A stretch of DNA of 64,000 nucleotides from Alphaproteobacteria bacterium (GCA_009908505.1 JAAAPD010000016.1:33883-97882); one strand, 5' to 3'. Positions 34,985-45,282 are shown, counted from the stretch's first letter. Notes: a model not told the origin generated them from the sequence alone. A program made the numbers and translations.

Positions 34985-35635
34985 ATGCACCTCCCCTTCC
35001 CCGTGGCAGAGATCGAGACAGACGACCAACGCGAAGCCGGGCGCAAACTGTTCGCGGGCCAGACCGAGTTCCTCAAGGGTGTGGTGGCCATGTCCGGCCT
35101 GCCTGCGCCCGACCGGCCCGAAGTCTGTTTCGCCGGTCGGTCGAATGTCGGGAAATCCAGCCTGATCAACGCCCTGACGGGGCGCAAGGGATTGGCGCGT
35201 GCCTCGAACACGCCAGGGCGCACACAGGAAATCAACTATTTCGAACTCGGGCAGAGCCATTACCTGGTGGACCTGCCCGGTTACGGCTTCGCAAATGCAC
35301 CGGTGGCGGTGGTCGAAAAGTGGCAGAAGCTGCTCCGGCAATACCTGTCCGGCCGCCAGACCCTGCGCCGGGCCTTCGTGCTGGTGGACAGCCGCCACGG
35401 CATCAAGGCGGTGGACGAGGAAATCATGACGCTGCTCGACAAATCCGCCGTGACCTTTCAATGCGTCATGACCAAGACCGACAAGGTCAAGGAGAAGGAC
35501 CGCACGCGGGTTTTGGACCAAGTCCGAGCGTCGCTGTCCAGACACCCCGCCGCCTATCCCGAGCTGGTGCTGACCTCGTCGGAGAAGGGCCTGGGGATAG
35601 ACGTATTGCGCAGCATCATCGCCGCGATAGACTGA
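34985..35635 (+). CDS. yihA: Ribosome biogenesis GTPase YihA/YsxC
   Basis: 216 residues. G1 GRSNVGKSS (51-59), G2 NTPGRTQ, G3 DLPGYGFA, G4 TKTDK. Needed for 50S assembly. GAGG seven bases before ATG 34985 fixes the start. Next to argB in a co-directional run. Confidence 0.95.
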   Translation: MHLPFPVAEIETDDQREAGRKLFAGQTEFLKGVVAMSGLPAPDRPEVCFAGRSNVGKSSLINALTGRKGLARASNTPGRTQEINYFELGQSHYLVDLPGYGFANAPVAVVEKWQKLLRQYLSGRQTLRRAFVLVDSRHGIKAVDEEIMTLLDKSAVTFQCVMTKTDKVKEKDRTRVLDQVRASLSRHPAAYPELVLTSSEKGLGIDVLRSIIAAID

Positions 35636-35642
35636 CTAAGCC

Positions 35643-36509
35643 ATGAAGACGCAAGACATGAACCGCGACTGGATCGCCACCGCCAAAACCCTAAACCAGG
35701 CCCTGCCCTACATGCAGCGCTATGCCGGTGCGATCGTCGTGATCAAACTGGGTGGCCACGCCATGTCCAGCCAGGGCGCGATGGAGGAGTTCGCGCGCGA
35801 TGTCGTGCTGATGCAGCAGGTCGGGGTGAACCCCGTAATCGTCCACGGCGGCGGCCCGATGATCAACGACATGCTGGAGCGCCTGGAGATCGAATCCGAC
35901 TTCGTGAATGGCAAGCGCGTCACCGACGAGGCCGTTGTCGAGGTGGTCGAAATGGTGCTGGCCGGCAAGGTCAACAAGTGGATCACCCACGCCATCAACC
36001 AGCAGGGCGGCCGCGCCGTGGGCCTGTCGGGCAAGGATGCGAACCTGATCACCTGTGACCAGGATGTGCCCGAACTGGGCCTTGTCGGCACCCCCGCGGA
36101 TGTCGATCCCTCCCTGCTGCACACCCTGTTCGACGCGCGAACGATCCCGGTGATCGCGCCGCTGGGCGCCGGGCGCAACGGCGAGACACTCAACATCAAT
36201 GGCGACACCGCGGCCGGGGCAGTCGCCGCCGCGCTCAAGGCGGACCGGTTGCTGCTGCTGACCGATGTCGAGGGGGTCAAGGACGCCATGGGCGCGCTGG
36301 TCACCGAGCTGTCGCCGGACCAGATCCGGCAATTGACCGATGAGGGCGTGATCGCCGGCGGCATGATCCCCAAGACCCAGACGGCGCTGAACGCGATCGC
36401 CGGCGGTGTGCGGGCGGTCGTCATTCTGGATGGCCGGGCGCCCAATGCCGTCTTGCTGGAGCTCTTCACCGATCACGGGGCGGGTTCGTTAATCCGCACA
36501 CCACGGTGA
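35643..36509 (+). CDS. argB: Acetylglutamate kinase
   Basis: 288 residues. Amino-acid kinase fold: [52 protein letters not shown]. Phosphorylates N-acetylglutamate in arginine synthesis. A second ATG lies at 35658. The stop overlaps the next gene by GTGA. Confidence 0.96.
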   Translation: MKTQDMNRDWIATAKTLNQALPYMQRYAGAIVVIKLGGHAMSSQGAMEEFARDVVLMQQVGVNPVIVHGGGPMINDMLERLEIESDFVNGKRVTDEAVVEVVEMVLAGKVNKWITHAINQQGGRAVGLSGKDANLITCDQDVPELGLVGTPADVDPSLLHTLFDARTIPVIAPLGAGRNGETLNINGDTAAGAVAAALKADRLLLLTDVEGVKDAMGALVTELSPDQIRQLTDEGVIAGGMIPKTQTALNAIAGGVRAVVILDGRAPNAVLLELFTDHGAGSLIRTPR

Positions 36510-37135
36510 GCCTGGCCGAGGTTCAGGCAGCGGCGGGCGCCGCCCGTCTCTGTATCCTCGGCGGTTTCCATCCCGGTGCGGGCGAAGGCCTTGGCCGCAC
36601 TTTGACGCTGCTTGGGCCGGGTCCAGATTTCTGGCACCATTTTTCACAATCGCCTGAAATGCGTGACGGCCACTCCGACCCGCTTGACCGCTGGTCGCGA
36701 CGCGTCGTGACCCGCATCGGCGAGGTCGTGGGCGCACGACCGTTGTTTCCCTTCGGCGATCCGCCCTATCACCCGTTCTTTTCCTGGGCGACACGCACCG
36801 GGCGCATCTGGCCATCTCCGGTGAATTTCCTAGTTCACGCAGAGCAGGGGCTTTGGGTGTCATTTCGCGGCGCCCTCGCATTCGACGGGCATCTGGACCT
36901 GCCACCTGCCATCGAACGCCCCTGCGACAGCTGCGCGGACCAGCCGTGCCGCACGGCCTGCCCTGTCTCGGCCCTGACAGCTTCGGGCTATGACGTGGAC
37001 GCGTGCAAGGACTACCTGCGCACCGGGGCCGCGTGCATGGCGGCCGGTTGCCAAGTACGGGCGGCCTGCCCGGTCAGCCAGTCCTTTGCCCGCGATCCGC
37101 GCCAATCCGCATTTCACATGAAGGCCTTTCTATGA
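36506..37135 (+). CDS. 4Fe-4S cluster protein of unknown function (ferredoxin-like)
   Basis: 209 residues. The C-terminal half holds [15 protein letters not shown] and [14 protein letters not shown], about eight cysteines enough for two clusters, in a pattern reminiscent of the QueG iron-sulfur region; the cobalamin-binding part of QueG is absent. The N-terminal half has [21 protein letters not shown] and no known motif. The start is GTG overlapping the argB stop; the stop overlaps the next gene by ATGA. Confidence 0.75.
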   Translation: MSLAEVQAAAGAARLCILGGFHPGAGEGLGRTLTLLGPGPDFWHHFSQSPEMRDGHSDPLDRWSRRVVTRIGEVVGARPLFPFGDPPYHPFFSWATRTGRIWPSPVNFLVHAEQGLWVSFRGALAFDGHLDLPPAIERPCDSCADQPCRTACPVSALTASGYDVDACKDYLRTGAACMAAGCQVRAACPVSQSFARDPRQSAFHMKAFL

Positions 37136-37638
37136 CCCATCGCCTGATCCTGATCCGCCATGCCAAGTCCAGCTGGGACGATGCCTTTGCCGACGACCAT
37201 GCGCGCCGCCTGAACCCGCGCGGCCGCCGTGCTGCCTCGGCCATCGGGACATGGCTTCTTGGGGCGGATTACCTACCGGACCTCGTGCTAAGTTCAGACA
37301 GCGCCCGGACGACCGAAACGGTCGAGCGGATGCAAGCCAGTTGGGACAATGAGGTTCCCGTCACCTATATCCCGGCGCTCTATCACGCAGCGCCGCTGGT
37401 GCTGCTGGATGTCTTGCGCGCCGCGCCGGTATCTCGCGTCGCGCTGGTGGCCCATAATCCCGGTATCGCCGATTTCGCCTCGACCATGGCCGCCGAACCG
37501 CCCGGCCACTCGAAATTTCACCAATACCCGACCTGCGCCACGACGATTCTGGATTTCGACATCCCGAAATGGAGCGACGCGGCCCCGGGTTCGGGCCGCG
37601 TCGTCGATTTTGTCGTGCCGCGCGACCTGACGGGCTAG
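37132..37638 (+). CDS. SixA-type histidine phosphatase
   Basis: 168 residues. RHG/RHA active site LIRHAKSSW (His10 region), SSDSARTTETVE and the second His in VAHNPGIADF. SixA dephosphorylates histidine-phosphotransfer proteins; small-molecule substrates are also possible for the family. Last gene of the yihA-argB-FeS-phosphatase run. Confidence 0.88.
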   Translation: MTHRLILIRHAKSSWDDAFADDHARRLNPRGRRAASAIGTWLLGADYLPDLVLSSDSARTTETVERMQASWDNEVPVTYIPALYHAAPLVLLDVLRAAPVSRVALVAHNPGIADFASTMAAEPPGHSKFHQYPTCATTILDFDIPKWSDAAPGSGRVVDFVVPRDLTG

Positions 37639-37670
37639 CGCGACGGAAATTCCGTAATGTCGTTCCCGCC

Positions 37671-38462
37671 CTAGTGTCCGAGGATCTGGCTGAGGAACAG
37701 CCTTGTCCGGTCACTTTGCGGGTTGTTGAAGAATTCCTGGGGCTCGTTCTGCTCGACGATCTGGCCCTGGTCCATGAAGATCACCCGGTTCGCCACCTGG
37801 CGGGCAAAGCCCATCTCGTGGGTGACGCAGAGCATCGTCATGCCTTCCTCGGCCAGCTCGATCATCGTGTCGAGCACTTCCTTGATCATCTCGGGGTCAA
37901 GCGCCGAGGTCGGCTCGTCGAACAGCATGATCCGCGGGCGCATGCACAGCGACCGGGCGATCGCCACACGCTGCTGCTGGCCGCCCGAAAGCTGGCCGGG
38001 ATACTTGTCGGCCTGTTCGGGAATCTTGACCTTTTCGAGGTAATGCATCGCGGTTTCCTCGGCCTCTTTTTTGGGGGTCTTGCGCACCCAGATCGGGGCC
38101 AGCGTGCAGTTCTCGAGGATCGTAAGGTGCGGAAAGAGGTTGAAATGCTGAAAGCACATCCCGACCTCGGACCGGATCTTGTCGATGTTCTTGAGGTCAC
38201 TGGACAGTTCCGTTCCATCGACCATGATCTGCCCGGCCTGGTGTTCCTCCAGCCGGTTGATGCAGCGGATCAGGGTCGACTTGCCGGACCCGGACGGCCC
38301 GCAGATGACGATCCGTTCACCGCGGTAGACGGTCAGGTTGATATCGCGCAGCACGTGAAACGCGCCGAACCACTTGTTCATGTCGGTGATCTGGATCGCG
38401 ACCTCGTCAGAGACCTGCATATGGCTGCGATCGATTTCGCGTTCGGTTACGAGTTCGGACAT
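37671..38462 (-). CDS. bztD: General L-amino acid ABC transporter, ATP-binding protein
   Basis: 263 residues. Walker [10 protein letters not shown] (55-63), signature [13 protein letters not shown], Walker [13 protein letters not shown] and switch THEMGFA are those of the polar amino-acid transporters (AapP/BztD/GlnQ). Energises uptake of glutamate, glutamine, aspartate and asparagine by analogy with BztABCD of Rhodobacter capsulatus. Eleven bases after the permease. Confidence 0.93.
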   Translation of the reverse strand: MSELVTEREIDRSHMQVSDEVAIQITDMNKWFGAFHVLRDINLTVYRGERIVICGPSGSGKSTLIRCINRLEEHQAGQIMVDGTELSSDLKNIDKIRSEVGMCFQHFNLFPHLTILENCTLAPIWVRKTPKKEAEETAMHYLEKVKIPEQADKYPGQLSGGQQQRVAIARSLCMRPRIMLFDEPTSALDPEMIKEVLDTMIELAEEGMTMLCVTHEMGFARQVANRVIFMDQGQIVEQNEPQEFFNNPQSDRTRLFLSQILGH

Positions 38463-38473
38463 TTCAGGTCTCC

Positions 38474-39790
38474 TTACCGATGCTCACGCTGGAGCTTCTT
38501 TTCGAGGAAGATGGAATAGCGGCTCATGCTGTAGCAGAAGATGAAGAACATCAGGCCGATGAAGATGAAGAGTTCCCAGTATATGCCGTTCCACTCGGTC
38601 GTCGCGCGGATCGCGTTGGACAGGCCGATCGGGTCAAGCAGGCCGATGAAGACCACCAGGGTGGTGTCCTTGAACAGGCCGATGAAGGTGTTCACGATAC
38701 CGGGGATCGAGATTTTCAGCGCCTGCGGCAGGATGATCAGGCGCATGGACTTGGCATAGTCCAGGCCCAGCGCATCGGCGGCCTCGTATTGCCCCTTGGG
38801 CAGGGCGGCCAGGCCACCCCGAACCACCTCGGCGATATAGGCCGAGGCAAACAGTGTCACCATGATGATGACCCGCAGCATGAGGTCGAAATTCGTACCC
38901 GGCGGCAAAAAGTAGTTCAGCAACAGAGATGCCGTGAACAGCCAGACGATCAGCGGCACGCCGCGGATGATTTCGATAAAGGCGACGGACACCTTGTTGA
39001 TGATGAACAGGTGCGATTGCCGCCCCAGCGCGAGCAGGATGCCCAGCGGCAGGGACAGGATGATACCGGAAATACCGATGATCAGCGCCAGCATGAAGCC
39101 ACCGATGTCGTTCGATTCAACCTTGGTGATCTCGAGCGGAAGCACCCCGCTGAGGGCCGCAACGAACGGACCTGTCACGAAGAGCCAGAACAGGATCGGA
39201 AGAAGGATCGCCGATATCGTGCCAACGATGTTTCCTGCCGCCTTGCCGACAAGGACATAGGCCAGCGCGCCCACGCCAAAGCCCGCTGCCGTGATGATCG
39301 GCCCCCAGAGCGACCCGCCCCAGATCAGCCAGTAAACCAGGAAGGGTGCGGTCAGCGAGGCCCAGAGCGCCTGGCGCGGCATGGACTGAAACAGCACCGG
39401 CGCGATCCCCAGCAGGAAGATCACGAAGGCCAAGATCGGGCGCCAGTACAGCTCCGTCGGATAGAAACCGAAGATCAACTGGTTCCAGCGTTCGGTGATG
39501 ACCGAGAAACAAGCGCCTCCATGACCGGTAAGCCCTTGTTCACCAAGGGCCTCGCGGCATCCCTCCAGGCTCTCCGCTGTCCACACCGAATTGGCAAACC
39601 AGGGCAAGAGGGCCGATAGCACCGCATAGATGACGTAAAGCGACAACAGCGTCAGGATCACGTTGAGCCAACCCGAAAAAAGGTTCTCGCGGGTCCACTT
39701 CACGACACCTTTTTCCGTGATCGGCGGGTCCTGTTCCGCCAGCATTTCGGTCCGGACAAAGCGGGTGGTTTCGGCGTGGGTCTCGCTCAT
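38474..39790 (-). CDS. bztC: Amino acid ABC transporter permease (BztC/AapM)
   Basis: 438 residues, much longer than most polar amino-acid permeases, as usual for this family. The C-terminal half has the permease core with the EAA loop [30 protein letters not shown] region and [15 protein letters not shown]; the N-terminal half adds several helices and a periplasmic loop with two Cys ([11 protein letters not shown]... GGACF). One base separates it from bztB. Confidence 0.92.
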   Translation of the reverse strand: MSETHAETTRFVRTEMLAEQDPPITEKGVVKWTRENLFSGWLNVILTLLSLYVIYAVLSALLPWFANSVWTAESLEGCREALGEQGLTGHGGACFSVITERWNQLIFGFYPTELYWRPILAFVIFLLGIAPVLFQSMPRQALWASLTAPFLVYWLIWGGSLWGPIITAAGFGVGALAYVLVGKAAGNIVGTISAILLPILFWLFVTGPFVAALSGVLPLEITKVESNDIGGFMLALIIGISGIILSLPLGILLALGRQSHLFIINKVSVAFIEIIRGVPLIVWLFTASLLLNYFLPPGTNFDLMLRVIIMVTLFASAYIAEVVRGGLAALPKGQYEAADALGLDYAKSMRLIILPQALKISIPGIVNTFIGLFKDTTLVVFIGLLDPIGLSNAIRATTEWNGIYWELFIFIGLMFFIFCYSMSRYSIFLEKKLQREHR

Positions 39791-39791
39791 G

Positions 39792-41099
39792 TCACCGCTC
39801 CTTCAGTTTCACGGAGTTGTTGTAGACGTTCATCAGGGCCGAAATGGCCAGCGAGAGAACAAGGTAGAAAAGGCCAAGCAGCAACATGCCCTCCAACTCC
39901 TTGCCGGTCTGGTTGATGGTGATGCCGCCCAGGGTCGAGCGCACGTCCATGTATCCCACGGCAATGGCCAGCGACGAGTTCTTGGTCAGGTTCAGGTATT
40001 GCGAGATCAGCGGCGGGATGATCACCCGCAGCGCCTGAGGCAGGATCACGAGGCTCATGGTGCGGCCGGGGCGCAGGCCCAGCGCGTTGGCGGCCTCGGT
40101 CTGGCCCTTGCTGACGGCAAGGATACCGGCGCGCACGATCTCGGCGATGAAGGCACCGGTATAGAGCGACAGCGCCAGCCAAAGCGCGATAAGGGAATTT
40201 CGCAGGTGAATGCCCTCGGCGAAGTTGAACCCGCGCAGGTAGGGCTGTGCGACCGTGGCACCCAAGGCGATCATCACCGCCAGTGTTGGCAGGACGATCA
40301 AGGCCAGGTTCACATGCCAGGTCGTCGGGCGTTCACCGGTGGCCTCCTGGGCTGCATTGGCACGCCTTGTGTTCCAGCGCGCCCCGTAGATCGAGGCCCC
40401 AAGAACACCCAGCACGATCAGCCAGTCCACGAGAGAGGAGGGCGGTTCAGCCGGCTCCTCTTCGCCTGCCTCGATGGCGGCGGTGCTTTCTTCCCGCCAA
40501 GTCGCGCCCGCAGGGCCGATGGAATTCTCGAAACCGATGCGCGGGATGTAGACGCCACGGTTCGTCACCGCGACGCTATCGCCAAGGAACATGGTCGCCT
40601 CGGGTTCGTCACCGCGGAAATCGCTGGGTCTCGGCATGCTTTCGGTCATGACCGCGAAGATCAGGATGATCCAAAGCAACAGCGGAACGTTGCGGAATCC
40701 CTCGACGTAGACGGCCATCAGGTTGTTGACGAGCCAGTTCTTCGACAGGCGAAGAACGCCGGCGATGACGCCAAGGACCGTGGCAAGCGCACAGCCCAGG
40801 ATGGCCACGAGCATCGTGTTCAGGATGCCTACGATGGCCGCGCGGCCATGGGTGCTCTGGCTGGTATATTCGATCAGGCGCTGGTTGATGTCATACCCGG
40901 CCGGTTGGGTCAGGAAACCGAAATCGAAATCCTTGCCCAGCGTTTCGAGGTTCTGGACAGTATTGTTGATCAGCCACCACAAGGCACCGATCAGCAGGAC
41001 CAATGCAATGACCTGGATCGTGATTGAACGGTAGCGGGTGTCGTAAATGAGTTGGCTGAGCCGAAAGGACTCCTTCGGCACGTCGGTGGACGCTGACAT
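39792..41099 (-). CDS. bztB: Amino acid ABC transporter permease (BztB/AapQ)
   Basis: 435 residues from ATG 41099, with GGGAGA upstream. The permease core shows AEIVRAGILAVSKGQTEAA and PQALRVIIPPLISQYLNL; a large periplasmic insert (about 150-220) is rich in Glu/Pro. Forms the membrane channel together with BztC. Confidence 0.92.
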   Translation of the reverse strand: MSASTDVPKESFRLSQLIYDTRYRSITIQVIALVLLIGALWWLINNTVQNLETLGKDFDFGFLTQPAGYDINQRLIEYTSQSTHGRAAIVGILNTMLVAILGCALATVLGVIAGVLRLSKNWLVNNLMAVYVEGFRNVPLLLWIILIFAVMTESMPRPSDFRGDEPEATMFLGDSVAVTNRGVYIPRIGFENSIGPAGATWREESTAAIEAGEEEPAEPPSSLVDWLIVLGVLGASIYGARWNTRRANAAQEATGERPTTWHVNLALIVLPTLAVMIALGATVAQPYLRGFNFAEGIHLRNSLIALWLALSLYTGAFIAEIVRAGILAVSKGQTEAANALGLRPGRTMSLVILPQALRVIIPPLISQYLNLTKNSSLAIAVGYMDVRSTLGGITINQTGKELEGMLLLGLFYLVLSLAISALMNVYNNSVKLKER

Positions 41100-41198
41100 C
41101 AATTATCTCCCTGGTCCCCGGTGCTATTCTGTCACATCCGTTAACCGGATTGCGCGAATGGTCTGGGGTGATATCCCGGCGGCCTTGCCGAGAGGAAA

Positions 41199-41223
41199 GC
41201 AGGGGGCGCAATGCGCCCCCTGC
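41199..41223 (-). promoter_or_regulatory. Intercistronic hairpin between bztA and bztB
   Basis: GCAGGGGGCGC pairs with GCGCCCCCTGC (11-base stem, loop AAT on the plus strand), 15 bases after the bztA stop on the minus strand. In the direction of transcription no T-run follows, so it probably stabilises the bztA transcript and limits the permease genes. On the plus strand it is followed by TTTTT. Confidence 0.6.
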
Positions 41224-41238
41224 TTTTTGTCCCTTAGC

Positions 41239-42255
41239 TTAGCGGAACGGCGGTGCGTAGAGCAGGCCGCCTTCGGTCCACTGAGCGTTCAGGCCACGGG
41301 CCAGACCGATCGGGGTGTTTTCACCGATATGGGTCTCGAACAGCTCACCGTAGTTGCCGCCGGCCATGATGGCCCGCTTGGCCCAATCGGCGTCAAGGCC
41401 GAGCATGGCGCCGAGTTCACCTTCGGTGCCCAGCATACGGTTGATTTCCGGGTTGTTGGTGCCGGCTGCCAGCTCCTCGACATTGGCCGAGGTGACGCCG
41501 AGCTCTTCCGCGGCGATCAGGGCGTTGAGCGTCCAGCGGACCACGTCACCCCATTCGTTGTCGCCATGGCGCACGAGCGGGCCCAGCGGCTCTTTCGAGA
41601 CGATCTCGGGCAGGATCACGTGATCGGCCGGGGTCTCGAAGGTCGCGCGGGTCGCGGCCAGGCCCGAGGCGTCGGTGGTGTAGACGTCACAGGCGCCAGC
41701 AAGATACTGCTGCTGGGCCTCGGCATTGGTTTCGATCGGAACCGGCTCGTATGCCATGTTGTTGGTGCGGAAGAAATCCGCCAGGTTCAGCTCGGTCGTG
41801 GTGCCGGTCTGGATGCAGACGGTGGCACCGTCCAGGTCCTTGGCCGACGAGACGCCCAGTTCGCGCGGAACCATGAAGCCCTGGCCATCGTAGTAGTTGA
41901 TGCCGGTGAATTCGAATTTCAGGTCGACATCGCGGCTGAAGGTCCAAGTGGTGTTCCGGGCCAGCATGTCGATCTCGCCCGAGGCCAGCGCGGTAAAGCG
42001 GGTTTGACCGGTGGTGGGCACGAATTCGACGGCGGTCGGGTCACCGAGAACGGCGGCTGCGACGGCACGGCAAACGCCGACGTCAAAGCCCTGCCATTCC
42101 CCGTTCGCGTTGGGCGCAGCGAAGCCCACCAGGCCGGTGGTCACGCCGCAGTTCAGTGTTCCGCGCGCCGTCACGTCGTCGAGCGTGGCAGCGGAACCGG
42201 CACCGGCGGCAAGACCGGCGATGGTCAGCGCACCGAGAAATACGGATTTTTTCAT
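41239..42255 (-). CDS. bztA: Amino acid ABC transporter substrate-binding protein (BztA/AapJ)
   Basis: 338 residues. Signal peptide MKKSVFLGALTIAGLAAGAGSA, then a two-lobe binding fold: TARGTLNCGVTTGLVGFA, WQGFDVGVCRAVAAA and RNTTWTFSRD, all typical of general L-amino acid binding proteins. It captures ligand in the periplasm. AGGAAGAGG before ATG 42255 fixes the start. First gene of bztABCD. Confidence 0.95.
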   Translation of the reverse strand: MKKSVFLGALTIAGLAAGAGSAATLDDVTARGTLNCGVTTGLVGFAAPNANGEWQGFDVGVCRAVAAAVLGDPTAVEFVPTTGQTRFTALASGEIDMLARNTTWTFSRDVDLKFEFTGINYYDGQGFMVPRELGVSSAKDLDGATVCIQTGTTTELNLADFFRTNNMAYEPVPIETNAEAQQQYLAGACDVYTTDASGLAATRATFETPADHVILPEIVSKEPLGPLVRHGDNEWGDVVRWTLNALIAAEELGVTSANVEELAAGTNNPEINRMLGTEGELGAMLGLDADWAKRAIMAGGNYGELFETHIGENTPIGLARGLNAQWTEGGLLYAPPFR

Positions 42256-42273
42256 TTTATACCTCTTCCTGAG

Positions 42274-42346
42274 TTCCCCCGAGTGCAGGGGTTCTTTTTT
42301 TGGTTCGTCCCGAAAGACGAGGGCGATACGACGCAGGAATCCTGCG
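42274..42346 (-). promoter_or_regulatory. bztA upstream region with palindrome
   Basis: CGCAGGA-A-TCCTGCG (42332-42346) is a perfect 7-1-7 palindrome in the presumed leader or promoter of bztA, a possible operator. Near 42274-42302 a CCCC/GGGG hairpin followed by eight T on the plus strand would stop antisense transcripts. A TTGACC (-35-like) lies farther upstream but lacks a good -10. Confidence 0.35.
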
Positions 42347-42474
42347 AACATACGGAGAGTGGTCGGATTCACCCGCCGAGGTCAAGGGAAACTGAACGCC
42401 ATAAGGCCGGGTATTCACGGTTTTTTCGCCTGCAAAGCACCCACTAGAAAGGCGATTCGACTGAATTGCCGTCG

Positions 42475-43179
42475 CTATACCATGGAATACAGGGTCGCGG
42501 CCTGGTTCAGCTGGTCCCGCTTGGCCTTTGCGGCGGACAGCGCCTCGTCGTCGGCGCCCCATTGCTCGATCTGCCAGTCCTCGTCCAGGCGCGACAGGTC
42601 GAAGGCGAGGTCGGCCCCGAGATGGCCGCGCGAAACGGCCAGGCCGAGCACCAGCGAGCCTGTGATCGTCACCAAGTCGTGCAGCGCGGTCAGTTGAAAG
42701 ACGCTTTGATCTCGTGTCGCGCAACGCAGGCGTTCCAGGGCCCGGGCGTCCTGCGCAACCGGCATCACGCCCTGCGCCAGTCGCAGCCGGGCACCGAAGG
42801 TCTCCTCGGCCCAGTCCAGCAGCGGATCCCATCCGACGCGCTGACGTTCGCACAATTCGTCCGGCCCCTCGGCCCTATAGCACAACAGGTCACTGCCGCC
42901 GTATTCGGCCAGCATGTCCGCGATATCCGTGAATTGGACCGAAACCTTGTCGATTGCCGAATTCGCCGCGCGGGTCATCGGCATGCGAACCGGGTCGATC
43001 ACGTCCTCGACCGCGTCCCACTCCGCGGCAATGGCATGCGCCAACTCCGCGGTCGGCACTGCGACACGCGCCTTGGACGGAGTCTTGACGGGGCGACCGT
43101 CCAGTTCGATCCCGTGACCGTCCTCGGTTTCCACCACGGTCACCTCTTTCCAGAACCGTTTCGGCTGCCACTCGCTCAT
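42475..43179 (-). CDS. ATP12 family F1-ATPase assembly chaperone
   Basis: 234 residues. PKRFWKEVTVVETEDGHGIELDGRPVKTP-type start and WDPLLDWAEETFGA, then TGSLVLGLAVSRGHL, are ATP12 hallmarks. In mitochondria ATP12 binds the alpha subunit before F1 assembly; alphaproteobacteria carry the ancestral gene. The start overlaps the HAD gene stop by ATGA. Confidence 0.93.
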   Translation of the reverse strand: MSEWQPKRFWKEVTVVETEDGHGIELDGRPVKTPSKARVAVPTAELAHAIAAEWDAVEDVIDPVRMPMTRAANSAIDKVSVQFTDIADMLAEYGGSDLLCYRAEGPDELCERQRVGWDPLLDWAEETFGARLRLAQGVMPVAQDARALERLRCATRDQSVFQLTALHDLVTITGSLVLGLAVSRGHLGADLAFDLSRLDEDWQIEQWGADDEALSAAKAKRDQLNQAATLYSMV

Positions 43180-43865
43180 GCACTCTTCTCCTCTGGCTGT
43201 CCGATCAGACGATCCACCGCACCCTCCAGGTCGGCAAAGTCGTCAATCAGCGCGTCGGCATCGAGGGCATCGGCCGGGTGATACCCCCAGCCGACGCCGA
43301 TACGGTGGATGCCGGCGGCCCGTGCCATGTCCATGTCATAGGTCGTGTCACCGACCATCACGGCCCGGTCCGGCGCGATCCCGGTCTCGGACAGGCATTC
43401 CAGCACCATGGCGGGATGCGGTTTGGACGGATGGTGGTCGCTGACCTGGCTGGTCACGAACAGCCCCTCCAGCCCGTGCCCTTCGATCAACTTGTCCAGC
43501 CCCCGCCTGGACTTGCCCGTCGCCACGCCCAGCAGCGTCCAGGGGTCGGCATGCAGCCGCGCCAGCGCCTCGCGCGCCCCGGGGTAAAGCGGGCTTGTCT
43601 CTTTCACCTTGGCCTTTTCCCGCAAGGCAACATAGCTGTCCTTGTAGGTTTCGACCATGCGATCCCGGCGGGCCGGGTCCAGCCCCGGCGTCAGGGTCTC
43701 CATGGCGACCGGAAGGGACAGGCCGACAATGGACAGAACCGCCGCGCGGTCCGGGGTTGGCCTTCCCTCGGACGCATAGGTCATGGCCATGGCAGCAATG
43801 ATATCGGCCTGGCTGTCGACCAGCGTGCCATCGACGTCGAAAATGACCAATCGCAGGTCCGGCAT
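43176..43865 (-). CDS. HAD-IA family hydrolase (phosphoglycolate phosphatase-like)
   Basis: 229 residues. Motif I FDVDGTLVDS, motif II/III region LGVATGKSRRGLDK and motif IV VMVGDTTYDMDMARAAG. The cap domain is of the subclass IA type. Substrate uncertain. Start ATG 43865 shares one base with the upstream stop; a GTG at 43868 is an alternative. Confidence 0.88.
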   Translation of the reverse strand: MPDLRLVIFDVDGTLVDSQADIIAAMAMTYASEGRPTPDRAAVLSIVGLSLPVAMETLTPGLDPARRDRMVETYKDSYVALREKAKVKETSPLYPGAREALARLHADPWTLLGVATGKSRRGLDKLIEGHGLEGLFVTSQVSDHHPSKPHPAMVLECLSETGIAPDRAVMVGDTTYDMDMARAAGIHRIGVGWGYHPADALDADALIDDFADLEGAVDRLIGQPEEKSA

Positions 43866-44905
43866 CACGTCAACTCTTCGAACGGGTCTTTCGCGGCCAG
43901 GTCCTCGGTCCAGCCGAAGGTGTCCCAGGATTGTGCCATATGATCGGGCAAGGGGGCGGTCACGGTGACGACGTCGCGTGTGATCGGATTTTCGAACCGC
44001 ATCATACGGGCATGCAGGTGCAGCTTTTTCGATATGATCCCGCCCAGCTGCGCGCCCCAGCCATCGCCCAGGTTTTCCTGGCCAGACCCGCCATATTTGC
44101 CATCCCCGATGATCGGGTGGCCAATCTCGGCCATGTGGGCCCGCAGTTGGTGCGTGCGCCCTGTCAGCGGCTCCATCGCCACCCAGGCGGCGCGGCTGGC
44201 GACCCGGAAGAGCGTGGCATAAAGCGTGTGCGCCCGCTTGGCGCCCGGCGTGCTGTCGATGTCGCGCGGGTGGACGGCGTGCATCTTTTCGCCCTCGCCC
44301 TTGGCGCCGCGCCCGCCGGCCTTGACCAGCCCGTACTTTATCTCGCCCAGGTAGGGCGTCGGCACACCGGCCACCAGCGCCCAGTAGATCTTGCGCGTAT
44401 CCTTGTGGCGCATCGAGTCGGTCAGCCCCTGCGCCGCCTGCCGGCTCCGCGCCAGGAGCAGAACACCGGACGTGTCCTTGTCGAGCCGGTGCACCAGACG
44501 CGGCTTTTCCGCGGCCCCGAACTTCAGGACCTCGGACAGCCCGTCCACGTGCCGGGTCTGCTTGCTGCCGCCTTGCGTGGGCAGGCCAGCGGGCTTGTTC
44601 AGGGCGATGACGTGATCGTCCTTGTAGATAACGCAGTCGCGGATCATCCGGGCATCGGCATCCGAGATGCTGTCCTTGGGCCTGGCCGGGGCCTTGCTAT
44701 CGGGCAGCGGGGGTATGCGGACCTCCTGCCCCTCTTCCAGCCTGGTATTCGCCTTGACCCGGCCGCCATCGACGCGGATCTCGCCCTTGCGGCAGCCCTT
44801 CTCGATGCGGCCCTGGGTGATCTGAGGGAACCGGCGCTTGAGCCAGCGGTCCAGCCGCTGCTCGCCTTCGCCCGCATCGACGGTGATATTCAGAACCCCG
44901 CTCAT
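43865..44905 (-). CDS. RluA/RluC family pseudouridine synthase
   Basis: 346 residues. N-terminal S4 RNA-binding domain (GEQRLDRWLKRRFPQITQGRIEKG) and a catalytic domain with HRLDKDTSGVLLLAR (catalytic Asp) and MEPLTGRTHQLRAHMA. Probably modifies 23S rRNA at RluC-type sites. ATGA overlap with crcB. Confidence 0.92.
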   Translation of the reverse strand: MSGVLNITVDAGEGEQRLDRWLKRRFPQITQGRIEKGCRKGEIRVDGGRVKANTRLEEGQEVRIPPLPDSKAPARPKDSISDADARMIRDCVIYKDDHVIALNKPAGLPTQGGSKQTRHVDGLSEVLKFGAAEKPRLVHRLDKDTSGVLLLARSRQAAQGLTDSMRHKDTRKIYWALVAGVPTPYLGEIKYGLVKAGGRGAKGEGEKMHAVHPRDIDSTPGAKRAHTLYATLFRVASRAAWVAMEPLTGRTHQLRAHMAEIGHPIIGDGKYGGSGQENLGDGWGAQLGGIISKKLHLHARMMRFENPITRDVVTVTAPLPDHMAQSWDTFGWTEDLAAKDPFEELT

Positions 44906-45282
44906 GCCAGCAGCGCCCGCATGGCATGAACCCCCGCAAGGATCGCCAGCAGCGACCCGGCGACCGACAGGCTGACATAAATCGCCGCCTGCCCGACCGC
45001 GTCGCGTTCGATCAGGGTCAGCGTTTCCAGGGAGAAGGCCGAGAACGTCGTGAATCCGCCCAGAACCCCCGTCATCAGGAAAGGGTTGAACGCGGCCAGC
45101 CCGCGTTGCCCCAGGAAGACCACGAGCACACCCATGAGGAACGAGCCGAGGATATTGACGGTCAACACCCCAAGGGGAAAGCCGCCTGCGCCAAAGCCAC
45201 GGGCAATCGCGACCCCGGCGGCAAAGCGCGCGGCCGAGCCGATGGCCCCGCCAAGGGCGACCTGGAACATGGTGATCAACAT
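44902..45282 (-). CDS. crcB: Fluoride channel CrcB/Fluc
   Basis: 126 residues, four membrane helices, with GGAIGSAARF, LTVNILGSFLMG and GGFTTFSAFSLE, the pore-lining residues of Fluc dimers. Exports fluoride. AAGGA precedes ATG 45282. The 31-base gap to rarA is too short for a fluoride riboswitch. Confidence 0.94.
   Translation of the reverse strand: MLITMFQVALGGAIGSAARFAAGVAIARGFGAGGFPLGVLTVNILGSFLMGVLVVFLGQRGLAAFNPFLMTGVLGGFTTFSAFSLETLTLIERDAVGQAAIYVSLSVAGSLLAILAGVHAMRALLA

Noticed and set aside
42410..42450. Sigma-54 promoter for the amino-acid transporter
   Set aside because: A TGG...TTTGCA stretch occurs on the minus strand, but the GG and GC elements are not ten bases apart.
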